A stretch of DNA of 64,000 nucleotides, taken from assembly GCA_002844335.1 (NCBI GenBank), contig CP019154.1, forward strand, positions 868,001 to 932,000. Reading direction: 5' to 3'. Of this stretch, positions 17,871-27,200 are shown piece after piece. How positions within the stretch are numbered: the stretch's first letter is position 1; each line of letters starts with the position of its first letter. The notes beneath the pieces were generated by a model. It saw only the letters and a list, made by a program, of their open reading frames with translations. It was not told the origin of the DNA and made no database searches. The position numbers and the translations under genes were made by a program. This DNA is from Haloarcula taiwanensis (lineage in GTDB: Archaea > Halobacteriota > Halobacteria > Halobacteriales > Haloarculaceae).

Positions 17871-19178
17871 ATGGTTCTCGGCACTGACACGCGGGTCCTG
17901 ACGCTGGCGTTCGCCCGGATGGCAGACGCGCTCGGCAACTCGTTTCTCATCATCGTCCTCCCCCTGTACATCGCCAGTGGTCAAGTGTCTCTCGCCGGCA
18001 TTGCCGGCCAGCAGATATTCGGATTCACGCTCCAGACAGAGACGCTCATCGGGCTGGTGTTGTCTCTGTTTGGCCTGCTGAATAGCTTCGGCCAGCCCGT
18101 CACCGGGCGGCTCTCGGACCGGACCGGCAAGCGCCGGGTGTTCGTCCTCACCGGACTGGTGCTGTTCGCCATCGGTAGCGCGGCCTACCCGTTCCTCTCC
18201 TCGTACTGGACGGTGCTTGCCGCGCGGGCGTTCCAGGGCCTCGGTGCAGCCTTTACGATTCCGGCGACGGTCGCACTGGTCAACGACTACGCGGCGAGTG
18301 ACGCCGAGCGCGGCGGGAACTTCGGCGTGTTCAACACTTTTCGGCTCATCGGCTTTGGCTTCGGACCGATTATCGCCGGTGTCGTCATCACCGGCGGACT
18401 CGCGGCGAACGACGTGGTGACCTACCGAATCGCCGGCACTGCGGTATCTGGCTTCACCGCCGCCTTCGCTATCGCCGTACTGGGCGCCGTTGTGAGCTTT
18501 GCCCTCGTCTGGGCGCTGATTCGGGACCCGCCGTTCGAGGCCGACGCGGGCAAGGACCTCTCGATAGCCGTCTTCGACCGGGAAGGCGAGGGGCTGGATT
18601 CGGTGTTCGTCCTCGGCGTTGGGACTTTCATGATGGCGTCCACTATCGCGCTGTTTGCCACCCTCGAAGGCCCGATTCGGATGCGACTGGACGAGTCGAC
18701 GCTGTTCTTCAGCGTCCAGTTTGCTGCCGTCGTCATCGCGAACGTCGTCTTTCAGGTCCCCATCGGCCGAGCGAGCGACCGGTTCGGTCGGCGACCGTTC
18801 ATCGTCGCCGGGTTCGTCATCCTTGTTCCGTCGGTGTTTGCACAGGGTGTCGTGACAGGACCGTGGAGCATGCTCCTGGCGCGGTTCGTTCAGGGCATCG
18901 CCGTCGCGCTCGTGTTCGCTCCGTCCCTTGCCCTTGCCGGTGATCTGGCCGGCGCACGCGGGTCCGGAACGACGCTGTCGGTCCTGACGATGGCGTTCGG
19001 CCTCGGCGTCGCTATCGGGCCGCTGGCGTCGGGCCTGCTGTACAACGTCGGCTCGTTCAGCACGCCCTTCACCGCCGGGGCCGCGCTCGCGTTCGTTGGA
19101 CTCGTCCTGACGTACACACAGGTCGATGAGACGCTAGACCTTGGGCCGGAGTCAGACCAGCCGGCACCGCAGGACTGA
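17871..19178 (+). CDS. Major facilitator superfamily transporter
   Basis: 435 residues with 12 predicted helices. Motif A occurs in both halves: 'GQPVTGRLSDRTGKRRVF' between helices 2 and 3, and 'QVPIGRASDRFGRRPFI' between helices 8 and 9. 'ARAFQGLGAAFTIPATVALV' fits motif B and C features of drug-efflux-like MFS proteins. Substrate unknown. Lies 90 bp after purB, so separate transcription is possible. Confidence 0.85.
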   Translation: MVLGTDTRVLTLAFARMADALGNSFLIIVLPLYIASGQVSLAGIAGQQIFGFTLQTETLIGLVLSLFGLLNSFGQPVTGRLSDRTGKRRVFVLTGLVLFAIGSAAYPFLSSYWTVLAARAFQGLGAAFTIPATVALVNDYAASDAERGGNFGVFNTFRLIGFGFGPIIAGVVITGGLAANDVVTYRIAGTAVSGFTAAFAIAVLGAVVSFALVWALIRDPPFEADAGKDLSIAVFDREGEGLDSVFVLGVGTFMMASTIALFATLEGPIRMRLDESTLFFSVQFAAVVIANVVFQVPIGRASDRFGRRPFIVAGFVILVPSVFAQGVVTGPWSMLLARFVQGIAVALVFAPSLALAGDLAGARGSGTTLSVLTMAFGLGVAIGPLASGLLYNVGSFSTPFTAGAALAFVGLVLTYTQVDETLDLGPESDQPAPQD

Positions 19179-19265
19179 GCCCGAGAACGCCACTGACTGC
19201 TCGCCCGCCAGTCACGGTGACCACTGACCGGAATGATTAGGATGTACGATTCCATATGATGAGGT

Positions 19266-19910
19266 ATGTTCACAGACCGCTCGGATGCGGCGCAACAGCT
19301 CGTGGCTGCGCTGCGCCGGCGGGATGCCGTCGCCGATATCGTCGTCACGCTCGCACCGGACGGTGTCCCTGTCGGCACCGTGGTCGCTGACGAAACTGGG
19401 CTCCCGATGGACGTCATTGTAATACAGCGCATACAGGCCCCAAACCATCCAGAACTGACTATCGGGGCCGTTGCGCCGGGTGGCTTCTCGTGGATCAACA
19501 GCCCGATGATGCGGTTTCTGGACGTGAACTGGGAGTACATTCAGGAGGCGAAGATTCACGCGAGCGACACTGTCGAGTCACGAGCGGTCGACTACGGCGA
19601 GACGTGGGGGCCGCTTGACGTGGCCGGCAAACGGGTGTTGTTGGTCGATGACGGGATTCCGACGGGTGCGGCGATGCGCGTCGCAATCCAACGTCTCCGG
19701 AAAGCAGGTGCGAACGAGGTTATCGCCGCTGCCCCTGTCGCGCCGCCGGACGTGCTTGAGGAGGTCCAGCGGTGGACGGACGACGTCATCGTCCCGCTGA
19801 AACCGACAGCGTTTCAGGCTACTTCAGACTACTACGAAGAGTTCGATAGCGTGACAGACGAAGACGCGACGACAGCGCTCCCTGACCTCGTCCAGCGACG
19901 GTCGGCGTAG
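19266..19910 (+). CDS. Phosphoribosyltransferase-family protein
   Basis: 214 residues. The PRPP-binding loop is 'VLLVDDGIPTGAAMRVAI' near residue 125: four hydrophobics, two Asp, then G-x-x-T-G. Upstream 'DETGLPMDVIVIQRIQAPNHPELTIGAVAPGG' matches the start of PRTase-like proteins often annotated as phosphoribosyltransferases of unknown substrate. No base-specific hood motif was recognised, so it may be a salvage enzyme or a PRTase-fold hydrolase. Short distance from the MFS gene (87 bp) but no overlap. Confidence 0.82.
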   Translation: MFTDRSDAAQQLVAALRRRDAVADIVVTLAPDGVPVGTVVADETGLPMDVIVIQRIQAPNHPELTIGAVAPGGFSWINSPMMRFLDVNWEYIQEAKIHASDTVESRAVDYGETWGPLDVAGKRVLLVDDGIPTGAAMRVAIQRLRKAGANEVIAAAPVAPPDVLEEVQRWTDDVIVPLKPTAFQATSDYYEEFDSVTDEDATTALPDLVQRRSA

Positions 19911-19926
19911 GTCCTAATTTGCCGCC

Positions 19927-21054
19927 TCAGACAAGTCGTTCGACCGTCTCCCGCACGGCTCGTGCGGCAGTTCGCACATCGGAGAGGCGGACGTACTCGC
20001 GTTTCGAGTGAGCGACAGCACCCAGTTCGTCGCCCAGGTCGCCGGGGCCGAACACCACGGTCGGGCCGTGTTCGGCGAAGTACGAGGCCTCCGTCGCGGC
20101 CCCGAACTGCCGAACTGCGCCGCCGCTGGCGTCCTGTAGTGTGCGGACCAGTTCCGCATCGGTGTCGGTCGCAAACGCCTCGGGGAACGGCGTGTCCGGG
20201 CGGATGAGGTCCACGGTGAGGCCCATGGACTCCGGAAGCCACTGTTCGAGGTGGGCCTGCAGGTCGCCACAGAAGGTCTCGCTCGTCTCCGGCGGGACGC
20301 TGCGCCGGTCGAATGTGATGGTACATTCGGCCGGGACCTGATTGGTCGCCTCGCCGCCCTCTATCATCGACGCCGTGAGGATGGGGTGGCCGAGCGTCTC
20401 GTGTTCACCTGGCCCTTTCTTTTCATCGTATGCCTCCATCGCCTGCAGAACCGGCGCGGCGGCCCGAATCGCGTTCTGCCCGCTGCCGGGGTCGGCGGCG
20501 TGGGCGCTCTCACCGTGGATAGTGACGGTCCCCTCGAACTGCCCGCGGGCGGCCGTACACACGTCGAGCCCGGTCGGCTCGCCGACGATGTAGCCGTCGG
20601 CGTCGACGGTCTCGGCGAGGTGTGCCCCGCCGGTCTGGGTGGTCTCCTCGTCTGTCGAAACCGCCAGCGTGACCCGGCCGTCGTCGGGCGTGACGGTGAG
20701 AAACCCGTCCAACAGGGCCGTGAGTGGCCCTTTCGCGTCACAGGCCCCGCGGCCACAGACGATGTCGCCGTCACCGTCGCCGCCGGTGCCGTCGACGGCT
20801 TCGCCCGGCCCCGGCGGCTCCGTCCGCCGCTCGTAGGGCAGATGCGGCGGCACGGTGTCGATGTGCGTGTTGAGGAGGATGTGGGTCCCGTCGGGATCGC
20901 CTCGCGAGGCGATGACGTTGCCGAGGTCGTCTATCTCCGGGTACTCGCCGGCGTCTTCCAGCGTGTCGACCAGCAGCGAGCGCATCTCGTCGACGCGCTC
21001 GTGGGAGGGCGTTTCGACGGCCCGCCGGTGGAACGAGGGGATGTCGAACGACAT
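19927..21054 (-). CDS. dapE: Succinyl-diaminopimelate desuccinylase (M20 family)
   Basis: 375 residues. Metal-binding and catalytic elements of M20: 'LLNTHIDTVPPH' (His then Asp), 'GRGACDAKGPL' (bridging Asp), 'AVSTDEETTQTGG' (general-base Glu), 'VGEPTGLDV' (metal Glu). The dimerisation lid domain starts near 'AARGQFEGTVTIHGESAHAA'. Removes succinate from N-succinyl-LL-DAP to give LL-DAP. The specificity is inferred from being downstream of lysA: its ATG at 21054 shares its A with the lysA stop (TAATG), so they are translationally coupled. A general M20 peptidase role is the alternative. Confidence 0.88.
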   Translation of the reverse strand: MSFDIPSFHRRAVETPSHERVDEMRSLLVDTLEDAGEYPEIDDLGNVIASRGDPDGTHILLNTHIDTVPPHLPYERRTEPPGPGEAVDGTGGDGDGDIVCGRGACDAKGPLTALLDGFLTVTPDDGRVTLAVSTDEETTQTGGAHLAETVDADGYIVGEPTGLDVCTAARGQFEGTVTIHGESAHAADPGSGQNAIRAAAPVLQAMEAYDEKKGPGEHETLGHPILTASMIEGGEATNQVPAECTITFDRRSVPPETSETFCGDLQAHLEQWLPESMGLTVDLIRPDTPFPEAFATDTDAELVRTLQDASGGAVRQFGAATEASYFAEHGPTVVFGPGDLGDELGAVAHSKREYVRLSDVRTAARAVRETVERLV

Positions 21055-22289
21055 TACTGTTCCATGCGGGTCACGTCCGCCAGTGTCTCGCGCTTCCTGA
21101 CAACTCGCGTCTCGCCGCCCTCGAAGCCGACCTCCGCTGGCCGGGGCTGGGAGTGGAACTGGTTCGCCAGTTCGTAACCGTATGCGCCGGCGTTGCCGAT
21201 TGCCAGCAGGTCGGTCCGCTCGGGTCGGGCGACGGGCCGGTCAGTGCAGAACACGTCGGCGCTCGTACAGCAGGGGCCGCCCACAGACACCGGTTCGGTC
21301 TCCCGGTCCGGCGCGGTGACGTTCCGGATCGGGTGGTAGGAGCCGAACATCGCCGGCCGGATGAGCGTCGCCAGCGAGGCGTCGACGCCGACGACCGTCG
21401 CCGCGGGCGTCTCCTTGATCGTGTTGACCTCGGTCAGAATCAGTTCGGCGTCGGCGACGACGTAGCGGCCGGGTTCGAGTTTGACCTGCGCGTCGAGATC
21501 GCCGACGGCCTCGCGGACCTTCTCGCCGACCACGTCCATGTCCAGCGGCTCGGTCGTCTCGCGGTACGGGACGCCGAAGCCGCCGCCGAAGTCGACAAAG
21601 TCTAGCGCCGCGCCGTCGGCGATGACCTCCCGACCCATGTCTGCGACCTTCCCGATGGCCCGGCAGTGGTCGTCTAGGTCGTCGTGGAGGACGCCGCTGC
21701 CGGCGTGGGCATGCAGACCGACGAGATCGAACCGTTCGCGTACGTCCGCGGCGACCTCGGGGACCTCGTCGTAGGGGATGCCGAACTTCGCGTCCTTGCC
21801 GGTAGCGACCTTCTCGTGGTGGCCCGTGCCGATGCCGGGGTTGATGCGGATGGCGACCCGTCCGTCGTAGCCCCGCTCTTCGAGGCGGTCGAAGGTGTCC
21901 CGCGCACCTCCTGTAATCGTCAGCCCGGGATTCTCGGTGGCCAGCTCGACGGCACGGTCGAGGTCGCGATCCGGCGGGTTGACAGCCGTGTACTGGAGCG
22001 TATTCGGGTCCGCGCCGGCGTCGATGGCCCGCTGGAGTTCGCCCCAGGCGGCACACTCGATGTCGGCCCCGGCTTCGAGCAGTTTCGAGAGGACGGCCTG
22101 CCCAGTGTGGGCCTTCGCGGCGTACATTACGTGGGCGTCGGGAAACGCCGCAGCGAACCGCTTGTAGTTTGCTGCGACCCGGTCGAGGTCGACGACGTAC
22201 AGCGGCGTGCCGTACTCGGCGGCGACTACCTCCAGGCGCTCGTGGTCCCAGTCCGCGAGACGGCGGACTGGCGGCGAGTCGTGGGTCAT
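21054..22289 (-). CDS. lysA: Diaminopimelate decarboxylase
   Basis: 411 residues. Fold-III PLP barrel: the Schiff-base Lys is in 'VMYAAKAHTGQAVL' near residue 53; 'HAHAGSG' and 'VDFGGGFGVPY' follow; 'KLEPGRYVVADA' is the phosphate-binding region; 'VGGPCCTSADVF' supplies the active-site Cys from the neighbouring subunit; 'NAGAYGYELANQFHSQPRP' closes the site. Converts meso-DAP to lysine. ATG 22289 gives MTHDSPPVRRLADWD. Upstream lies the damaged membrane-protein gene, then dapD, all on the minus strand. Confidence 0.93.
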   Translation of the reverse strand: MTHDSPPVRRLADWDHERLEVVAAEYGTPLYVVDLDRVAANYKRFAAAFPDAHVMYAAKAHTGQAVLSKLLEAGADIECAAWGELQRAIDAGADPNTLQYTAVNPPDRDLDRAVELATENPGLTITGGARDTFDRLEERGYDGRVAIRINPGIGTGHHEKVATGKDAKFGIPYDEVPEVAADVRERFDLVGLHAHAGSGVLHDDLDDHCRAIGKVADMGREVIADGAALDFVDFGGGFGVPYRETTEPLDMDVVGEKVREAVGDLDAQVKLEPGRYVVADAELILTEVNTIKETPAATVVGVDASLATLIRPAMFGSYHPIRNVTAPDRETEPVSVGGPCCTSADVFCTDRPVARPERTDLLAIGNAGAYGYELANQFHSQPRPAEVGFEGGETRVVRKRETLADVTRMEQ

Positions 22290-22472
22290 TGAGGAAACAA
22301 CGGTGTCGGCGGCTAACAAGGGTTCCGTTTCGAGACCCAACGACGCCGGCCAGCGGCGACGAAAGCGGCGACGCGCCGGCTTCGTGCCCGTCGGCCGACG
22401 GCACGTCGGCCACTGTCAGGCCCCGCTCGCCACGCGCTCCGGGTCGTCGCGCGCCCTGACCGTGGTGTAGGT

Positions 22473-22931
22473 CTAGCCGAGCAGCAGGCCGTACACGAGA
22501 TGGACGACGCCACGACGAGGAAGTTCCCGAGCAGGCCCGGCAGCGGGACCAGCGGCTCGGTGAACGACTGGACCCCCAGCGCGCTCATCGACACCGGAAA
22601 CAGGAGTCCCGTCGAGAGCAGGCCGATGGCGGCGGCGAAGGCGACGCCGGCCGCGACGCTCTCACCGACGGATGCAATCTGGCCGTGAAACACCGGCCGG
22701 GAGACGACGAACGCGAACAACAGGCCCGCGAAGACGCTGTGCAGCAGGTGGACGACCCACCCGCCGACGACGGTCGGCCAGCCGTACAGCGCCCCGACGA
22801 ACGGCATGAGGTTCGCCCCGCGTGGAACACGACCCCATGCCGACGCCGGCGACCAGCCCGCTTGCACTGCCAGCGACCCATCTGTACCTCGCCACCGCCG
22901 AGACGCGAGAGACGGTGTGTCCCTGGCTCAT
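22473..22931 (-). pseudogene. Frameshifted small membrane protein gene in the lysine cluster
   Basis: From ATG 22931 the protein reads MSQGHTVSRVSAVARYRW...GLVAGVGMG, then the membrane-protein sense continues in a second frame as VVFHAG, in a third as 'ANLMPFVGALYGWPTVVGGW...LPGLLGNFLVVASSI', and returns to the first frame as LVYGLLLG before TAG at 22473. Each switch is repaired by adding one base: a G near 22831, a G near 22815, and a C near 22488. Three losses leave start and stop in one frame. Restored length is 153 residues with four or so helices. The family is unknown to me. Either a decayed gene or three sequencing errors in base runs. Confidence 0.75.
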
Positions 22932-23202
22932 GCGACAAAGTTTGTAATATGGTACCAAATATACAGACGATTGTTCACGCCGCGGTAACCGGTGCTTGTT
23001 CGCATGGCCACAGCAGCACGCCCGGTGAGGGTACCCACCCTCACCCAGATACGGCACGTCACGGCTCACGATGGTCGCCCGTCGTCTACCGAGAACCGCT
23101 CCCGACGGTCGCGCCTCACGGCTTCGCCGTTCATCCCGTTACTCCACGGTTCGCTTCGCTCACCGTTCCGTCGAGGCTCGCTCACTGCGTTCGCGCGCCT
23201 CG
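22932..23202. other. Gene-free gap between dapD and the frameshifted gene
   Basis: 271 bases with no supported gene. It holds a short hairpin (ACGGC-TTC-GCCGT near 23125-23137) and GC-rich partly repeated tcgct/ttcgct words just past the dapD stop, possibly a 3'-end structure for dapD. Confidence 0.4.
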
Positions 23203-24033
23203 CTACTCCCGAAGCGCGTCCTCTCGCTCCGTCGCTTCCAGCGTCTCCTCCTCCACGTCAGTCGCCACGACAGCGGGCTTGTACGCGCCCCCGGGGATGA
23301 GGTCGTTCTCGCCGACGGAGGAGTCGACGAACCGCTGGAATGCGCGTCGCTCCGGCGGCAGTTCGCCGTACAGCACCTCGTCCTCGACGAGGTCGTAGAC
23401 GGGAATCCGCGGCGTCAGGAGCGTGTTCTCGCCGACAATCGAGCCCTCACCGACGACAAAGCCGCTGGTGACGCGACAGCCAGCACCCAGCGATACTTCG
23501 TCCTCGACGATGACCGGCGCGTTCTCGACCGGTTCGAGGACGCCGCCGATGAGCGTGTTTGCGCCGAGCTTGACGTTCTCGCCGATCTGGGCGCAGGAAC
23601 CGACGGTGTCACAGGAGTCGACGAGCGTGCCGTCGCCGACGTAGGCCCCGATGTTGACGAAGGAGGGCGACATCATGATGCAGTCCTCGCCGAGGTACGC
23701 GCCCCGGCGGATGGCGGTCCCGTCCGGCGTGTTGCGGGTCCCGCGCTCGCCGAGGTCCGCGGTCTCGCGCAGCGGCAGTACGTCGTGGTAGTCGACGCCG
23801 CCGTACTCGCGGGCCACCGTCTCGCGGAGGCCGAAGTTCAGCAGAATACCCTGCTTGACCCAGGCGTTTGCTTCCCACTCGCCGCCGGACTTCTCCGCGG
23901 CGCGGACCTCGCCGGCTTCCAGGGCCGCGAGGAACTCGTCGAGGATGGCGAGGTGGTCGTCGGTCGCGTCGGCCGCTGAGAGGCCGTCCTGTTTCCGTTG
24001 CCAGAGGTCGTCGATATCGGCTTTGAGGCTCAT
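23203..24033 (-). CDS. dapD: Tetrahydrodipicolinate N-succinyltransferase
   Basis: 276 residues. An alpha-helical N-terminus (MSLKADIDDLWQRKQDGLS) leads into a left-handed beta-helix of hexapeptide repeats: 'IRRGAYLGEDCIMMSPSFVNIGAYVGDGTLVDSCDTVGSCAQIGENVKLGANTLIGG', which is the DapD succinyl-CoA type. Residues 'PSFVNIGAYVG' and 'GSCAQIG' line the active site. Makes N-succinyl-2-amino-6-ketopimelate in lysine synthesis. The frame is open to 24231, but ATG 24033 is the family start and has a TATA-like TAATACC 23-30 bases upstream. It is divergent from the GH97 gene. Confidence 0.93.
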   Translation of the reverse strand: MSLKADIDDLWQRKQDGLSAADATDDHLAILDEFLAALEAGEVRAAEKSGGEWEANAWVKQGILLNFGLRETVAREYGGVDYHDVLPLRETADLGERGTRNTPDGTAIRRGAYLGEDCIMMSPSFVNIGAYVGDGTLVDSCDTVGSCAQIGENVKLGANTLIGGVLEPVENAPVIVEDEVSLGAGCRVTSGFVVGEGSIVGENTLLTPRIPVYDLVEDEVLYGELPPERRAFQRFVDSSVGENDLIPGGAYKPAVVATDVEEETLEATEREDALRE

Positions 24034-24178
24034 GAGAGTCACTATTTCTCGGATGGTATTACTTGTCGGGGTTTCGACTCGGGGCGACCGCTTCTGCACA
24101 GTACTGCCGGGGTCGGAAAATGGTTTTAATGTAACATAACCGCCAGGATGCACGACTGTCAGCTGACCTGGAAAAAAG

Positions 24179-24187
24179 TTTATTAAG
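24179..24187 (+). promoter_or_regulatory. TATA box of the GH97 gene
   Basis: TTTATTAAG lies 24-32 bases upstream of ATG 24211, the right place for a leaderless or near-leaderless transcript. Confidence 0.65.
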
Positions 24188-24191
24188 ATTA

Positions 24192-24205
24192 TTGTAAATT
24201 TACAA
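24192..24205. promoter_or_regulatory. Perfect 14-bp palindrome, likely operator of the GH97 gene
   Basis: TTGTAAATTTACAA is an uninterrupted inverted repeat placed between the TATA box and the start codon, over the expected transcription start. A bound dimeric regulator here would block initiation. The regulator is unknown. Confidence 0.55.
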
Positions 24206-24210
24206 CCCGG

Positions 24211-27200
24211 ATGACTGACGACGATTGGCACGATCGTTCGGTGAATCGGCGTGACTTCCTCAGCGGTCTTTCAGGGCTGGTGGCAGCCGCAGCGTACTCC
24301 AAGGAGGTCCCCGATGCGGTGGCAGCGCAGGTAACCGCTGGTGACGCTTCCGATACCCAGCAGGTGACATCTCCAGATAGCACTATTACGGTGACTATCG
24401 ATGTCTCCTCGGGCGTCCCGCAGTACGAGGTTGCGTTCGGCGGGACGACGTACATCGCTCCGTCCCCGATCGGGTTCGAGTTCGCGGACCAGGCGGCCTT
24501 TGGCACAGCCGTCAGCGGGTCTGGACCGGACATCACTGTCACGGGAAGCGAGAGCGGAACCACCACAGAGACGTGGGAGCCGGAATGGGGTGATTTCGCG
24601 ACAGTCTCCGAGGAGTACAGCTATCTCCGGGTCGGCCTGGAAGAAACGGCGAGCCCCGGCCGGTCGGCGAACATCGAAGTGCGTGTGTTCAACGACGGCC
24701 TCGGCTTCCGCGTCGCGTTCGACGACGACTTCGGCGACTTCACCATCAGCAGCGAGACGACGGAGTTCAATTTCAGCGGCGATTACACCGCGTGGTGGAT
24801 CGAGAACGAGTACGTCAATCCCCGCTTTGAGCAGGAGTACACCGAAAGCTCGCTCAGCGACATTCCGGCCGGGAATAAGACGATCCGTCCCAACGACAAC
24901 GTCGTTCGAGCCGGTGCACACACCCCGCTGACGATGGCGGCCGGCGACGGGACGTATCTCAGCGTTCACGAGTCGAACCTCGACGACTACGCGTCGATGG
25001 CACTCGCCTCCCAGTCCGACAGCGGGAGCAAGGAGATGGCCGTCGACCTGGCCCCGCTCCCGGACGGAAACAAGGTGTCGGCGTCGGCACCGCACGTCAC
25101 GCCCTGGCGGACTGTCCAGATCGGGACCTCGCCCGGCGATCTCGTCGAATCACAGCTGGTGCCACTGCTCGCTGACCCGCTGGATGAGAGCGTGTTCCCG
25201 ACGAATTCGGACGGTACAGCCGACACCAGTTGGCTGGAAAGTGGCCGGAAGTACACCGGTATCTGGTGGACCATGATCGCAGGCAGCGCCAACTGGGAGT
25301 ACAAAAGCGACAGTGAAATCGAGAGCAACGGCAACAACCCCGCCGAATACGTCCACGGAGCGCGGACCGAGCGGATGAAGCGGTACATGAAGTTCGCCGA
25401 CGAGCACGGCATCGACAGTGTGCTCGCCGAAGGGTGGAATCAGGGCTGGGACACCTACCCCGGGGACGGTACCGGGCTGGAGATGGCCGTCGACGAATCC
25501 TATCCGGATTTCGACGTTCAGGAGGTCACCGACTACGGTGCAAGCCGCTCGAACCCCGTCGAGATGACGATGCACAACGAGACGGCCGGAAACATCGTCA
25601 CTTACGAGGACGAAATCAACACCGACAACATCTTCTCGGGCTACGAGAACGCCGGCATCCGGTCTATCAAGAACGGCTACGTCTCGGACCCCGGACTGGG
25701 CTTCGATGGCGACGGCTCGACCCCGTCGCACAACCAGCACTGTCAGACTGCGGTCAACCACCATCGCTTTGTCATCCAGCAGGCCGCCGCGAACCGGCAA
25801 ATGCTGGAGATTCACGAGGGCATCAAGCCAACCGGGGAACTCCGGACCTACCCGAACGTCGCGGCCCGCGAAGTCGTCAAGGCGCAGGAGTACGACGGGT
25901 TCGACTCGCTGGGTGCGAACGTCGGTCGGGACCACCACGTCCTTCTCCCCTTTACCCGGATGCTGGCCGGTCCGACGAGCTACCAGCCCGGCATCTTCGA
26001 CATCACGTTCAACGACAGCGAAGGCGACCAGATTCAGACCACGCGCGCCAAACAGCTCGCGATGTACCCGAACTATCTGGGCGGCATCCAGATGGCCGCC
26101 GACCGGATGGAGGCATATATCGACGAGTCGTTCGGAGTCGGTGAGTTCGTCCAGGCCCAATCAGGGACACTGAACGGCATGATTACTGCCGACCGCTGGC
26201 GCAATGCCTTCGGCGCGCACTACGTTCCAGTCGATCCGAACCGCGAGCCAGAGGGCGCGACGGTGCGTTTCACCGTCACAGATGTCCCCAGTGCCGGAAC
26301 CTACGACCTCCACTTGCGCTATGCCGCCGACCAGGAAGACAATTCGACAGCGGTTCAAAACAACGGGAGTCCCGAAGCAACCCTCGTCGTCAACAGCACA
26401 GAGCAGACACTTACGCCGTCGTTCACCGCGTACTGGGACACCTGGGACATCCACACAGTCTCGGTCCAACTCGACGCGGGCACGAACAGGCTCGCTATCA
26501 AACTCGGGCCGAACGATGTCGGTGGCTTCAACCTCAACACCGTCGGCGTCACCGAGCAGGGTGCCGGCGCACCGTTCCCGGCTGCCTACACCGACTTCAC
26601 CGACAGCGTCGCCGCCGCCGAGAACTACGACACCGAACCGGAGTTCGACTTCATCGAGACCGTCCCCGTGAGCTGGGACGAGACGGTCGCTGTCGACGGC
26701 CAGGTCGGGGACTACGTTGTCACGGCCAAGCGCAGCGGCAGCGAGTGGTATCTCGGCGCGATGACCGACGGAACTGCCCGCGACGTAACCGTCTCACTCG
26801 ATTTCCTGTCGAGTCAGACTGACGGCTGGACTGTCACCGAGTACGCCGACGCTGCCGAGGCTGGTGTTGACAACAACCCGACAGCGGTCGTCATCAGCGA
26901 CTACGACGTGACCGCAGGTGAAAGCGTGACCCTCTCGATGGGCGCAAGCGGCGGGACCGCGATGCGAATCGTCCCGTCCGACGGCAGTGACACGAACGAC
27001 ATCGTCTCCGGTGAAGCGTACGTCCTCCGGAACGAGAACAGCGGGAAAGCGCTGGATGTCGAGTTCGCTTCGACCAGTGACGGCACGAACGTCCACCAGT
27101 ACGAGTACAGCGGCGGTGAGAATCAGCAGTGGGTCGTCACTGACCTCGGCACCGGCTACTACAAACTGGAAGCCGTCCACAGCGGGAAGGCGCTGGACGT

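Noticed and set aside
23080..23200. Repeated ttcgct/tcgct words after dapD, considered as a repeat array or CRISPR
   Set aside because: No constant repeat length or regular spacer; more like GC-rich 3' structure.
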